From Salinirussus sp. (GTDB taxonomy: Archaea > Halobacteriota > Halobacteria > Halobacteriales > Haloarculaceae): DNA of 15,928 nt. Shown here one piece after another: positions 5,350 through 12,205 of this stretch. The stretch lies in assembly GCA_028275005.1 (NCBI GenBank), contig JAQCNN010000112.1, forward strand, positions 1 through 15,928. The letters run 5' to 3'. Positions within the stretch are counted from its first letter, which is position 1, and each line of letters opens with the position of its first letter. The notes below the pieces were generated by a model. The model made no database searches, was not told the DNA's origin, and saw nothing but the letters and a program-made list of their open reading frames with translations. The position numbers and the translations under genes are program-made.

Positions 5350-7017
5350 ATGAGCCAACAGCAGATGCAGGGCCAGCCGATGATCGTACTGGGCGACGAC
5401 GCCCAGCGGATGAAAGACGAGAGCGCACAGGAGCACAACATCTCGGCGGCCCGCGCCGTCGCCGAGTCCGTCCGGTCGACGCTCGGGCCGAAGGGGATGG
5501 ACAAGATGCTCGTCACCTCGCTCGGGGACATTGTCGTCACCAACGACGGGGTCACCATCCTCGACGAGATGGACATCGACAACCCCACCGCGGAGATGAT
5601 CGTCGAGGTCGCCGAGACACAGGAGGACGAGGCCGGCGACGGGACAACAACCGCGGTATCGGTCGCGGGCGAACTCCTGAAGGGCGCCGAGGAGCTACTT
5701 GACCAGGATATCCACCCGACTGCGGCCATCAAGGGCTTCACCATGGCCTCCGAGCAGGCCCGGGAGGAGATCGACGACATGGCCATCGAGGTCGACCGCG
5801 AGGACGAGGAGATTCTCCGGAAGGTCGCCGAGACCTCGATGACCGGCAAGGGCGCCGAACAGCACAAGGACACCCTGGCGAGTCTGGTGGTCAACGCCGC
5901 CCGCGCGGTCACTGTCGAGGCCGAGGACGGCTCCTATATCGTCGACCTGGCCTACCTGAACACCGAGACCGCCACCGGCGACTCCGCCGGGAACTCCGAG
6001 GTCATCGAGGGTAGCATCGTCGACAAGGACCCGCTCCACGAGGACATGCCCGACGAGACCGAGGGCGATGTCCTCCTGCTCGACTCGGCGATGGAACTCG
6101 AGGAGGCCGACGTCGACACCCAGGTCAGTGTCACCGACCCCGACCAGCTCCAGGACTTCATCGCCCAGGAGGAACAGCAGCTCCAGGGGATGGTCGACAG
6201 GGTCGTCGACCTCGGAGCAGACGTCGTTATCTGTCAGAAAGGCGTCGACGACATGGTCCAGCACTACCTCGCGAAGGAGGGGGTCCTGGCGATGCGCCGC
6301 GTCAAGAAGTCCGACCTGGAGTTCCTCCGGGAGGTCCTCGGCGCAAACATCGTCTCCGACCTCGACACGGCGACAGCCGCCGACCTCGGTGCGGGGACAG
6401 TCACCCGCGACGGGGACGCCGAGCACTACATCATCGAGGGCGACGAGGACGCCCACGGTGTCACCCTGTACCTGCGTGGCTCGACCGACCACGTCGTCGA
6501 CGAGATCGAGCGGGGGGTTCAGGACGCCCTGGACGTCGTCGCCGACACCATCACCGAGGGGACGGTCCTGCCCGGTGGTGGCGCCCCCGAGACCGAGGTC
6601 GCCGCCCGGCTGCGTGACTACGCCGACGGCGTCAGCGGCCGCGAACAGCTCGCCGTCGAGGCCTTCGCCGACGCGCTCGATGTGGTCCCCCGGACGCTCG
6701 CGGAGAACTCCGGGCTCGACCCTATCGACACGCTGGTCGACCTGCGGTCGGCACACGACGACGACCGGGTCCGCGCCGGCCTGAACGTCTTCACCGGTGA
6801 CGTCGAGGACGCCTTCGAGGCCGGCATCGTCGAGCCCGCACACGCAAAACGCCAGGCCGTCTCCTCCGCGACGGAGGCCGCCAACCTCGTGCTGAAAATC
6901 GACGATATCATCTCCGCCGGCGACCTCTCCACCGAGGGTGACGGGGACGATGCACCCGGCGGCGGCGGCATGGGTGGCGGCATGGGCGGTATGGGTGGCA
7001 TGGGCGGCGCGATGTAG
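5350..7017 (+). CDS. ths: Thermosome subunit (group II chaperonin)
   Basis: A 555-aa subunit of the archaeal double-ring ATP-dependent chaperonin, which encloses non-native proteins in the cytosol. Equatorial signatures are LGPKGMDKMLV (45-55), VVTNDGVTIL (62-71) and the nucleotide-binding AGDGTTT (95-101). The second equatorial part carries VLPGGGAPE near 400. The intermediate and apical domains lie between. The C-terminus ends in Gly-Met repeats (GGGMGGMGGMGGAM) that project into the cavity. Length is normal. Haloarchaea usually have two or three paralogous subunits (cct1-3 or thsA/B); this sequence alone does not say which one it is. The gene stands alone with a strong TATA box. A CGCCCC/GGGGCG stem at about 7038-7060 follows the stop. 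Confidence 0.97.
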   Translation: MSQQQMQGQPMIVLGDDAQRMKDESAQEHNISAARAVAESVRSTLGPKGMDKMLVTSLGDIVVTNDGVTILDEMDIDNPTAEMIVEVAETQEDEAGDGTTTAVSVAGELLKGAEELLDQDIHPTAAIKGFTMASEQAREEIDDMAIEVDREDEEILRKVAETSMTGKGAEQHKDTLASLVVNAARAVTVEAEDGSYIVDLAYLNTETATGDSAGNSEVIEGSIVDKDPLHEDMPDETEGDVLLLDSAMELEEADVDTQVSVTDPDQLQDFIAQEEQQLQGMVDRVVDLGADVVICQKGVDDMVQHYLAKEGVLAMRRVKKSDLEFLREVLGANIVSDLDTATAADLGAGTVTRDGDAEHYIIEGDEDAHGVTLYLRGSTDHVVDEIERGVQDALDVVADTITEGTVLPGGGAPETEVAARLRDYADGVSGREQLAVEAFADALDVVPRTLAENSGLDPIDTLVDLRSAHDDDRVRAGLNVFTGDVEDAFEAGIVEPAHAKRQAVSSATEAANLVLKIDDIISAGDLSTEGDGDDAPGGGGMGGGMGGMGGMGGAM

Positions 7018-7037
7018 GGCCACCGCGGTATCTCGCC

Positions 7038-7060
7038 GCGCCCCACCCCGCGGGGGGCGT
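7038..7060 (+). terminator. Possible hairpin after the thermosome gene
   Basis: A GC-rich inverted repeat (CGCCCC with GGGGCG) begins about 20 bp after the stop, with no T-run immediately after it. A TTTT occurs about 130 bp further on. Weak evidence for termination. Confidence 0.25.
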
Positions 7061-7217
7061 GAACGGACGGGGTCACACGCCGACCACCCGCCGGCAGTAT
7101 GGGCGCGGACGCTGCTCTCTGCGAGCATCAGAACGCCGCCGTCTCGGCGGCCGACTCACTGCCGGATAGACCGCCGATAGACACTCCCGTTTTGTGGCGC
7201 ACACCGCGTGAGCGCGC

Positions 7218-7490
7218 CTACTCCTCGATGTCGAAGTCCTCGATAGATCGGGTAGTGCGGACGACCCGCTCGCTGACCATCAGTTTCTCCGTCCGGTCGA
7301 GTCGGTCCCACGCCAACTCCTCGGGCGGTGACTCCTCGTAGTCCTGGAACCGCTGGTAGACGTTGTCGTTGACAAAGCGCTCGAAGGAGTCACAGTTCGG
7401 ACAGGTTATCGACAGATGTGAGACGTTGAACTCGCGGGTGAGCGTGTGCTCGCTACAGTTCAGACAGCGGTACGTTCGCTCAGTTGTCAT
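7218..7490 (-). CDS. Zinc-ribbon protein, conserved in haloarchaea, unknown function
   Basis: A 90-aa soluble protein with two cysteine knuckles, CLNC (9-12) and CPNC (30-33), forming a probable zinc ribbon. An acidic helical part follows (FERFVNDNVYQRFQDYEES, then LDRTEKLMVSERVVRTTRS). It resembles a small haloarchaeal domain-of-unknown-function family (I believe the one catalogued as DUF7836), but I could not check this. Start ATG 7490 has GGCTTTAGCC 27 bp upstream, so a leaderless transcript is likely. It is convergent with the thermosome gene and points the same way as lrp, 220 bp away. A nucleic-acid-binding or adaptor role is possible for a zinc ribbon but is only inference. Confidence 0.75.
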   Translation of the reverse strand: MTTERTYRCLNCSEHTLTREFNVSHLSITCPNCDSFERFVNDNVYQRFQDYEESPPEELAWDRLDRTEKLMVSERVVRTTRSIEDFDIEE

Positions 7491-7515
7491 TACTGGGTGT
7501 AGGTGCCGTGTAGGC

Positions 7516-7520
7516 TAAAG
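7516..7520 (-). promoter_or_regulatory. TATA-like element of the zinc-ribbon gene
   Basis: CTTTAG on the minus strand within GGCTTTAGCC, about 27 bp before ATG 7490. Confidence 0.4.
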
Positions 7521-7610
7521 CCTGTGGTCCGACGGGCCAGGTCGGTAATCCAGGGGTGACCCAGTGCTCGGGCAGGGAACACGGCGGGGAGCGAGGACCG
7601 ACGACACCGG

Positions 7611-7632
7611 GGTCGTGGGGCGAGACACGACC
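7611..7632 (-). terminator. Hairpin downstream of lrp
   Basis: GGTCGTG and CACGACC form a 7-bp stem with an 8-nt loop, about 80 bp beyond the lrp stop. A possible 3'-end or processing structure. No T-run is evident. Confidence 0.25.
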
Positions 7633-7710
7633 GGTAGTGAGAGAACAGACACGAAGTTATCAGCCGGGGCTATCGGACCGCAGGGGCTGGTCCTTGGCTC
7701 CGGCGAGCGC

Positions 7711-8166
7711 TTACTCCAGGTCGAGGTCGAACTGTTCGTGTTCCTTTGCGATGTTGAGCACGACGCTGGTGTTCGACTCCTTTATATCGGGGTCGGTCAG
7801 CAGCGCCTTGATCTCGTCGTTCATGTCATCGGTGTCGGTGAACTTCCCGACCGCGATGACATCGTGGTCGCCGGTGGTCTCGTAGACACTCATCATCTGG
7901 CGGTGTTGCTGAAGGTCGTCGACGACCGTTTTGAGCGCGCTCCCCTCCACCTTTAGCTGGAGGATCGCGGTCACGTCGTAACCCAAGGCGTTGTAGTCGA
8001 TCTTCGGGGTGTACCCCTGAATGATCCCCTGGTCCTCTAAGTCCGAGAGATGGTTCGAGACGGTGGTCACCGAGACGTCCAGGTCCTCCGCGAGGCTGCG
8101 CAGACTCGCCCGGCCGTCGCCCAGGAGGGCATTTACCAACTTTCGGTCCAGATTTTCGTACGTCAT
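7711..8166 (-). CDS. lrp: Lrp/AsnC family transcriptional regulator next to glnA
   Basis: A 151-aa feast/famine regulator. The N-terminal winged helix-turn-helix has its recognition region at about 19-42 (RASLRSLAEDLDVSVTTVSN). The C-terminal ligand-binding RAM domain spans roughly 64-150 and has TGDHD at 98-102 in the usual effector-pocket position. Such proteins form dimers to octamers and sense amino acids. The gene is divergent from glnA, an arrangement I recall from other haloarchaea, where this Lrp is linked to control of glutamine synthetase. The frame can be opened at a TTG at 8169, but ATG 8166 (MTYENLDRKL) is the normal start and has TTCTAATC about 27 bp upstream. AT-rich direct repeats in the shared spacer may be its own operator. 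Confidence 0.92.
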   Translation of the reverse strand: MTYENLDRKLVNALLGDGRASLRSLAEDLDVSVTTVSNHLSDLEDQGIIQGYTPKIDYNALGYDVTAILQLKVEGSALKTVVDDLQQHRQMMSVYETTGDHDVIAVGKFTDTDDMNDEIKALLTDPDIKESNTSVVLNIAKEHEQFDLDLE

Positions 8167-8189
8167 CAACCGTCCAAACGGCGGCCGGG

Positions 8190-8197
8190 GATTAGAA
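8190..8197 (-). promoter_or_regulatory. TATA-like box of lrp
   Basis: TTCTAATC on the minus strand is centred about 27 bp before ATG 8166 and implies a leaderless mRNA. It overlaps the first of the AT-rich direct repeats. Confidence 0.45.
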
Positions 8198-8220
8198 TTT
8201 TACGAATACCGAATTTTCCG
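8195..8220. promoter_or_regulatory. Candidate Lrp operator in the lrp-glnA spacer
   Basis: GAATTTTACG (8195-8204) and GAATTTTCCG (8211-8220) are direct repeats 16 bp apart, with a third GAAT at 8204 between them. They lie between the two divergent promoters. Lrp proteins favour AT-rich, phased sites, and this is the only AT-rich run in the spacer outside the TATA boxes. Binding is inferred. Confidence 0.4.
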
Positions 8221-8230
8221 GCGGGTAGGT

Positions 8231-8237
8231 AATATTT
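8231..8237 (+). promoter_or_regulatory. TATA box of glnA
   Basis: AATATTT predicts transcription from about 8259-8262. That would give a 30-nt leader for ATG 8292, or a leaderless message starting at ATG 8262. Confidence 0.5.
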
Positions 8238-8291
8238 GAGCAAAATGGGAGGGTTTTAGTGATGTCAGGCATCCCTATCAGGTGTCGAAAG

Positions 8292-9641
8292 ATGACAAGC
8301 CAAAATCTATCTGACGAGGCAGAGCGCGTCCTCGAGGAGATCGACGAGAAGGGTGTCGACTTCCTGCGACTGCAGTTCATCGACATCCTCGGGACGGTCA
8401 AAAACGTCTCCGTCCCCGCCGACCAGGCGGAGAAGGCGTTCACCGAGGGGATCTACTTCGACGGCTCCTCGATCAACGGCTTCGTGCGCATCCAGGAGTC
8501 GGACATGCGGCTCAAACCCGACCCCGAGACGTTCGCGATCCTCCCGTGGCGGACCGACGGGGAGGGCGGGGCTGCTCGGCTCATCTGTGACGTAATCAAC
8601 ACGTCAACCGGCGAACCGTTCGAGGGTGACCCCCGCTACGTCCTGAAGCAGGCACTCAAGAAGGCAGAGGACCACGGCTTCGAGGTCAACATGGCCCCCG
8701 AGCCGGAGTTTTTCCTGTTCAAACACGACGAGGACGGCTACGCGACCACCGAGTTCGCGGACCACGGCGGCTACTTCGACCTCGCGCCGAAGGACCTCCA
8801 GAGCGATGTCCGGCGTGAGATCATCTACACGCTCGAGGAGATGGGCTTCGATATCGAAGCCAGCCACCACGAGGTCGCCCAGGGTCAGTACGAGATCAAC
8901 TTCGAGTACGCCGACGCGCTGACGACGGCCGACAACGTCGCTACCTTCCGGTTTGTCGTCCGGGCGGTCGCGGCCCAACACGGCCTGCACGCGACGTTTA
9001 TGCCAAAGCCGGTGCCGCGGATCAACGGCTCCGGGATGCACACCCACATGTCGCTGTTCGAGGACGGCGAGAACGCCTTCCACGGGGACGGCGACTTCGA
9101 CCTCAGCGAGACGGCGCTCTCGTACCTCGCCGGCGTCCTCGACCACGCCCCGGCCATCACGGCCGTGACGAACCCGACGGTGAACAGCTACAAGCGCCTT
9201 GTCCCCGGGTACGAGGCACCGGTCTACGTCGCGTGGTCCGACCGGAACCGGTCGGCGCTCATCCGGAAGCCGGCCGCTCGCGTCCCGAGCGCGACGCGGA
9301 TCGAGGCCCGCTTCCCCGACCCGTCGTGTAACCCGTACCTCGGCTTTGCGTCGCTCATCAACGCCGGGCTCGACGGGGTCGAGCGCGACCTCGACGCGCC
9401 GGACCCGATCCGCGAGAACATCTACGAGTTCGACGAGGAGAAGATCGAGGAGTACGGCATCGAGACGCTGCCGAAGAACCTCGGCGACGCCGTCGACGCC
9501 CTCGAGGACGACGAGGTTATCCTCAGCGGACTCGGCGGCCACGTCGCCGAGAAGTTCGTCGAGGCAAAGGAGGAGGAGTTCACCGAGTACCTCGTCAACG
9601 TCTCCGACTGGGAGATAGACCGCTACCTCGAGAAGTTCTGA
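8292..9641 (+). CDS. glnA: Glutamine synthetase, class I
   Basis: Makes glutamine from glutamate, ammonia and ATP in the cytosol; dodecameric. 449 aa from ATG 8292. Motifs: YFDGSSINGF (55-64), metal-binding MAPEPEFFLF (134-143), ATP/glutamate loop INGSGMHTHMSL (244-255), NSYKRLVPGYEAPVYVAWSD (298-317) and RIEARFPDPSCNPY (336-349). I see no tyrosine adenylylation segment near residue 390, so it resembles the GSI-alpha type. In that type the Arg in GFVRIQESDM (Arg66 here, equivalent to Arg62 of the Bacillus enzyme) takes part in glutamine feedback. In-frame GTG 8259 and ATG 8262 would add 11 or 10 residues (SGIPIRCRK). I prefer 8292 because related proteins begin there, but the predicted transcript start is near 8260. 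Divergent lrp is the likely regulator. Confidence 0.96.
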   Translation: MTSQNLSDEAERVLEEIDEKGVDFLRLQFIDILGTVKNVSVPADQAEKAFTEGIYFDGSSINGFVRIQESDMRLKPDPETFAILPWRTDGEGGAARLICDVINTSTGEPFEGDPRYVLKQALKKAEDHGFEVNMAPEPEFFLFKHDEDGYATTEFADHGGYFDLAPKDLQSDVRREIIYTLEEMGFDIEASHHEVAQGQYEINFEYADALTTADNVATFRFVVRAVAAQHGLHATFMPKPVPRINGSGMHTHMSLFEDGENAFHGDGDFDLSETALSYLAGVLDHAPAITAVTNPTVNSYKRLVPGYEAPVYVAWSDRNRSALIRKPAARVPSATRIEARFPDPSCNPYLGFASLINAGLDGVERDLDAPDPIRENIYEFDEEKIEEYGIETLPKNLGDAVDALEDDEVILSGLGGHVAEKFVEAKEEEFTEYLVNVSDWEIDRYLEKF

Positions 9642-9684
9642 GCGGCCACGGCCGGCCCAGCCACCCTCCTGTCGTGCCGTTCGT

Positions 9685-10146
9685 TTACTCCCGGAAGCTA
9701 CGAACTGTGTCCCGGAGCCGTCCGGGGAGTCCGGCAACGGTGAACGTGACGCCCACGATGACCATCAGCGCGTACAGCCCGAGTGTCGACAGCCAGACGA
9801 TGAGCATCGCGAGGACCGCCCAGCCCCCGCTCAGGAAGAAGAAGGCACCGAGTGTCATGAGTGTGCCGTACAGCAGGACGAGATAGGGGCCCCAGCCACG
9901 GGCGTAGCCGCGGCGCTGGCGCCGACGGACATACCCCTTCAGGTCGGCCTCTAAGTCGTCGCGGCGGACGGTGCGGTCGTCCATCTCGGACTCGAAGCGG
10001 TCGAGCTCCCGCCGGAGTTCGGCGATCTCCTCGTAGTCGACCCGCTCGCTGACACGGCCGGTAGCCGGGCCCGTGTCGGTGGCCGCTGTCTCGGGGTCTG
10101 TGTCCGCGTCGCCGGCGTCGTCTTCGGTGCCGTCGGACTCGCTCAT
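9685..10146 (-). CDS. Coiled-coil and two-TM membrane protein, unknown function
   Basis: A 153-aa protein. Residues 1-35 are acidic and disordered (SESDGTEDDAGDADTDPET). About 36-75 form a charged, probably coiled-coil helix (YEEIAELRRELDRFESEMDD), and a basic stretch follows (KGYVRRRQRRGYARG). Two hydrophobic segments at about 84-103 and 107-134 come next, and a basic tail (PGRLRDTVRSFRE). The positive-inside rule places both ends in the cytoplasm. The frame is open upstream to 10236, but ATG 10146 gives the typical haloarchaeal acidic start. It is convergent with glnA (43-bp gap) and divergent from the membrane protein at 10317. I do not recognise a named family. Confidence 0.7.
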   Translation of the reverse strand: MSESDGTEDDAGDADTDPETAATDTGPATGRVSERVDYEEIAELRRELDRFESEMDDRTVRRDDLEADLKGYVRRRQRRGYARGWGPYLVLLYGTLMTLGAFFFLSGGWAVLAMLIVWLSTLGLYALMVIVGVTFTVAGLPGRLRDTVRSFRE

Positions 10147-10280
10147 ACGCACTTGGCTATGGCCTCGTAGCGCCCCGTGTTGTAGTTGCCGGTCGCGGCG
10201 ACTCGCGAGCACGGCCCGCACGAGGGGTGTCGACACGGTAAGGCGTAGACCACTCCACGCGGGCCTTCACCGTCGGCGCT

Positions 10281-10294
10281 CGAAAGTCATTAGC
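10281..10294 (+). promoter_or_regulatory. BRE/TATA-like element of the 10317 gene
   Basis: CGAAAGTCATTAGC has a purine-rich BRE-like part followed by CATTAG, about 26 bp before ATG 10317; a leaderless transcript is predicted. Confidence 0.45.
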
Positions 10295-10316
10295 CGGCGG
10301 CTATCACAGAGAAGGT

Positions 10317-10706
10317 ATGGACCTGGCGGCGGAGACGATGCGGGTGACGGCCGTACTGGTCGTCACAAGCGCGCTGCTGGTCGGGCTCGGAGTGGCCGGT
10401 GTCGGAGCAACGCCGGCGCTGGCCGTCATCCTGCTCGGTGCGGGTGCAGGGGTGTTTGCCCTCCAGGACGGGGTCACCGACCTGCCGGTGGTGCTCGGGC
10501 ACGACCTCGGCTTCTACGGCGAGGCGGCGTGGCTGGTCCCGGTCGCAGCCGCGGGGGCGACCCTGCTCGCAACGGGGGCAACCGCCGCCGAGGTACAGGC
10601 AGTCGGCGGTCTCGTCGGGTTGGCCGGGATGGTCAACTACTTTTTGCGACCGGTGTATCACACGGTCCTCAGGCTCGGACAGTACGTGGCCCGAGCTGCG
10701 AGCTAG
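10317..10706 (+). CDS. Small integral membrane protein, unknown function
   Basis: A 129-aa hydrophobic protein with about four predicted transmembrane segments: 9-29 (VTAVLVVTSALLVGLGVAGV), 32-50, 69-87 (AAWLVPVAAAGATLLATGA) and 90-110. A short loop holds DGVTDLPVVLGHDLG, and the tail is basic and Tyr-rich (RPVYHTVLRLGQYVARAAS). It has no recognisable family signature. Its TAG stop overlaps the TAG stop of convergent trm1 in one CTAG, so the two genes share their ends by 4 bp. The start is supported by a BRE/TATA-like element 26 bp upstream. Confidence 0.75.
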   Translation: MDLAAETMRVTAVLVVTSALLVGLGVAGVGATPALAVILLGAGAGVFALQDGVTDLPVVLGHDLGFYGEAAWLVPVAAAGATLLATGATAAEVQAVGGLVGLAGMVNYFLRPVYHTVLRLGQYVARAAS

Positions 10707-11812
10707 ACCGAGTTACCGGTCACCGTCCGAATCGCACCGACCGAGGCCGTCGTCTTGAACGTCGTGCCGCCGTAGTGCGTCCGGCTCGCGTCGTGTCCGG
10801 CGGCTCGGAGGTCATCGAGAAAGTCGTCCATCGCTGTCGCCGGACGACTCCACAGCTTGCACAGCCGGTGTTGGTCGTAGTGGGTCGGGGTAGCGAGTTC
10901 GTCGGCGAGTGTCTCAAGAAGGTCACGGGCCTCCTCGGCGGTCCCGAACCCGTCCGGCACCGACGCCGCGGTCGCGTCGAGAAAGTCGCTGTCGGCGGTC
11001 CGGTCGAGCCAGACCGGGCCCGCTGTCTCGACCGGGTCCCCACAGTTGTCACAGCCATCCGGGGGGTCGGCGGTGAGACCGTGTTCGGCCCCCCGCCACA
11101 GACACGCCGGACAGTGGTAGATGTGACCCACACTGTCGAGGGTCGCGTCGGCGACCTGCGCCCCGCGGTCGAGGGCGAGGTACGTCCGGACGTAGTGGGC
11201 CGAGGCGTGGGTGCACAGCGGGTCGACAGCAACGTCGTACCGGGCGGCCGTCCGGGCGAGTGTGGAGAGGAGGATACGGACGCCCATCTCGCCGTGGTAC
11301 TCGGTGTTTCTGGGGATGGCGCTGTAGCTCCGGACCCCGCTGTTGAAGTGTGCCCCACAGAGGGGGGCGAGGTCGGTGGCCGTGACACAGAGCAACTCGC
11401 CGGTCCCTCGGAACGCGGCGTCCGCGAAGGGGACCGGTGTCCCGAACGGGTCGATGTCCACGATGTCGAACGTCCGCTCGTGGAGGACCACGTTGGCGTC
11501 CCGGGTGACTGTCTCGCCGTCGAGGTCGTTGCGCGCGAGGTTCTTGCCGGCCAGCGTGGTCGCGTCAGGGTCGACGTCACAGCAGGTGACCGTCCAGCCG
11601 TCGGCGGCGGCCCGGACACCGCGGACGCCGGTGGCGGTCGTCGCGTCGCAGTAGGTGTCGGCGTCGGGGTTGCGCTCGCGGTAGGCCCGAAGGGCGGCGA
11701 CGGTGAGGTCCCGGTTCAGCTCCTGAACGGGGTTGAAGAAGACGACGTCGCCGGCGCCCTCCGCTGGCTGTTCGGGCACCTCAAGATCGACACCACCCTC
11801 GTGGACACGCAT
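10703..11812 (-). CDS. trm1: tRNA (guanine(26)-N2)-dimethyltransferase Trm1
   Basis: A 369-aa SAM-dependent enzyme that makes N2,N2-dimethylguanosine at G26 of tRNAs, between the D and anticodon stems. The N-terminus has the family FFNPVQELNRDL (25-36). The Rossmann SAM site is at CDATTATGVRGVRAA (55-69). The catalytic motif DIDPFGTP is at 119-126. The C-terminal domain has a zinc knuckle formed by Cys234/Cys237 (HCPAC) and Cys254/Cys257 (CDNC). Length is normal for archaeal Trm1. Start ATG 11812 has CTTTTC about 27 bp upstream. The intact tRNA-Ser and tRNA-Arg in the window both carry G at the expected position 26, so both could be substrates. It is convergent with the 10317 gene and divergent from the 39-aa gene. 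Confidence 0.95.
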   Translation of the reverse strand: MRVHEGGVDLEVPEQPAEGAGDVVFFNPVQELNRDLTVAALRAYRERNPDADTYCDATTATGVRGVRAAADGWTVTCCDVDPDATTLAGKNLARNDLDGETVTRDANVVLHERTFDIVDIDPFGTPVPFADAAFRGTGELLCVTATDLAPLCGAHFNSGVRSYSAIPRNTEYHGEMGVRILLSTLARTAARYDVAVDPLCTHASAHYVRTYLALDRGAQVADATLDSVGHIYHCPACLWRGAEHGLTADPPDGCDNCGDPVETAGPVWLDRTADSDFLDATAASVPDGFGTAEEARDLLETLADELATPTHYDQHRLCKLWSRPATAMDDFLDDLRAAGHDASRTHYGGTTFKTTASVGAIRTVTGNSV

Positions 11813-12019
11813 ACCGCTCTCTCGGGTGGGGCGGCGAAAAGCGCCACGGTCGGACAGACCGTTCGGGGCCGAGGCGGATGGACAGGGGTCGAGGGTCGGA
11901 AAGGGGCAAACAGCCGGCCGTCGAGCGCGTAGCGGTCGGCCGGACTCTCGCTGGCCGCCACGCGGCAGTCGTCAGGTCACGGGTGGCCTGGTCCCGTCCC
12001 CGCAGAAAAGCCTGTGTGT

Positions 12020-12034
12020 CGAAACGGCTTTGCC
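12020..12034 (+). promoter_or_regulatory. BRE/TATA-like element of the 39-aa gene
   Basis: CGAAACGGCTTTGCC is centred about 26-30 bp before ATG 12056. The same CGGCTTTGCC core occurs before tRNA-Arg (15904-15913, minus), which supports a promoter role. Confidence 0.4.
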
Positions 12035-12055
12035 CGGGGAGTGGCGATACGGTGT

Positions 12056-12175
12056 ATGGATTGGGTCCTCGTCGGGATCGTGGGGCTCCTACTCGGGTTC
12101 GTCTTCTTCCTGTACCTGTTCATCAGACGGACCGTTACGGGATTCCAGCAGGGTGTCGACAGCGGCAAGCGTTAG
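12056..12175 (+). CDS. 39-aa single-helix membrane microprotein
   Basis: The frame runs from ATG 12056 to TAG 12175. It starts MDWVLVGIVGLLLGFVFFLY, giving one transmembrane helix at about 4-23, and continues LFIRRTVTGFQQGVDSGKR, a basic then amphipathic cytoplasmic tail. Evidence for a real gene: a textbook N-out/C-in charge pattern, a promoter-like element at the leaderless distance, and a position 30 bp before the M29 peptidase gene. I have the impression that similar short proteins occur in other haloarchaea at this locus but cannot verify it. Function unknown; it could be a small membrane regulator. Confidence 0.6.
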   Translation: MDWVLVGIVGLLLGFVFFLYLFIRRTVTGFQQGVDSGKR

Positions 12176-12205
12176 TGGTTTGTCCGCCGGGGCCTGTGTT
12201 CGGGC

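Noticed and set aside
5695..7128. 477-aa minus-strand frame antisense to the thermosome gene
   Set aside because: Mirror of a highly biased GC-rich coding strand; Val/Leu/Asp-rich without motifs.
8604..9737. 377-aa minus-strand frame antisense to glnA
   Set aside because: Shadow of glnA codon bias; no family signature.
10073..11932. 619-aa plus-strand frame antisense to trm1 and through the 10317 gene
   Set aside because: Overlaps two supported genes; composition fits an antisense shadow.
11716..11961. 81-aa minus-strand frame overlapping the trm1 start
   Set aside because: Overlaps the trm1 N-terminus and the promoter region; no motif and no suitable TATA-like element.
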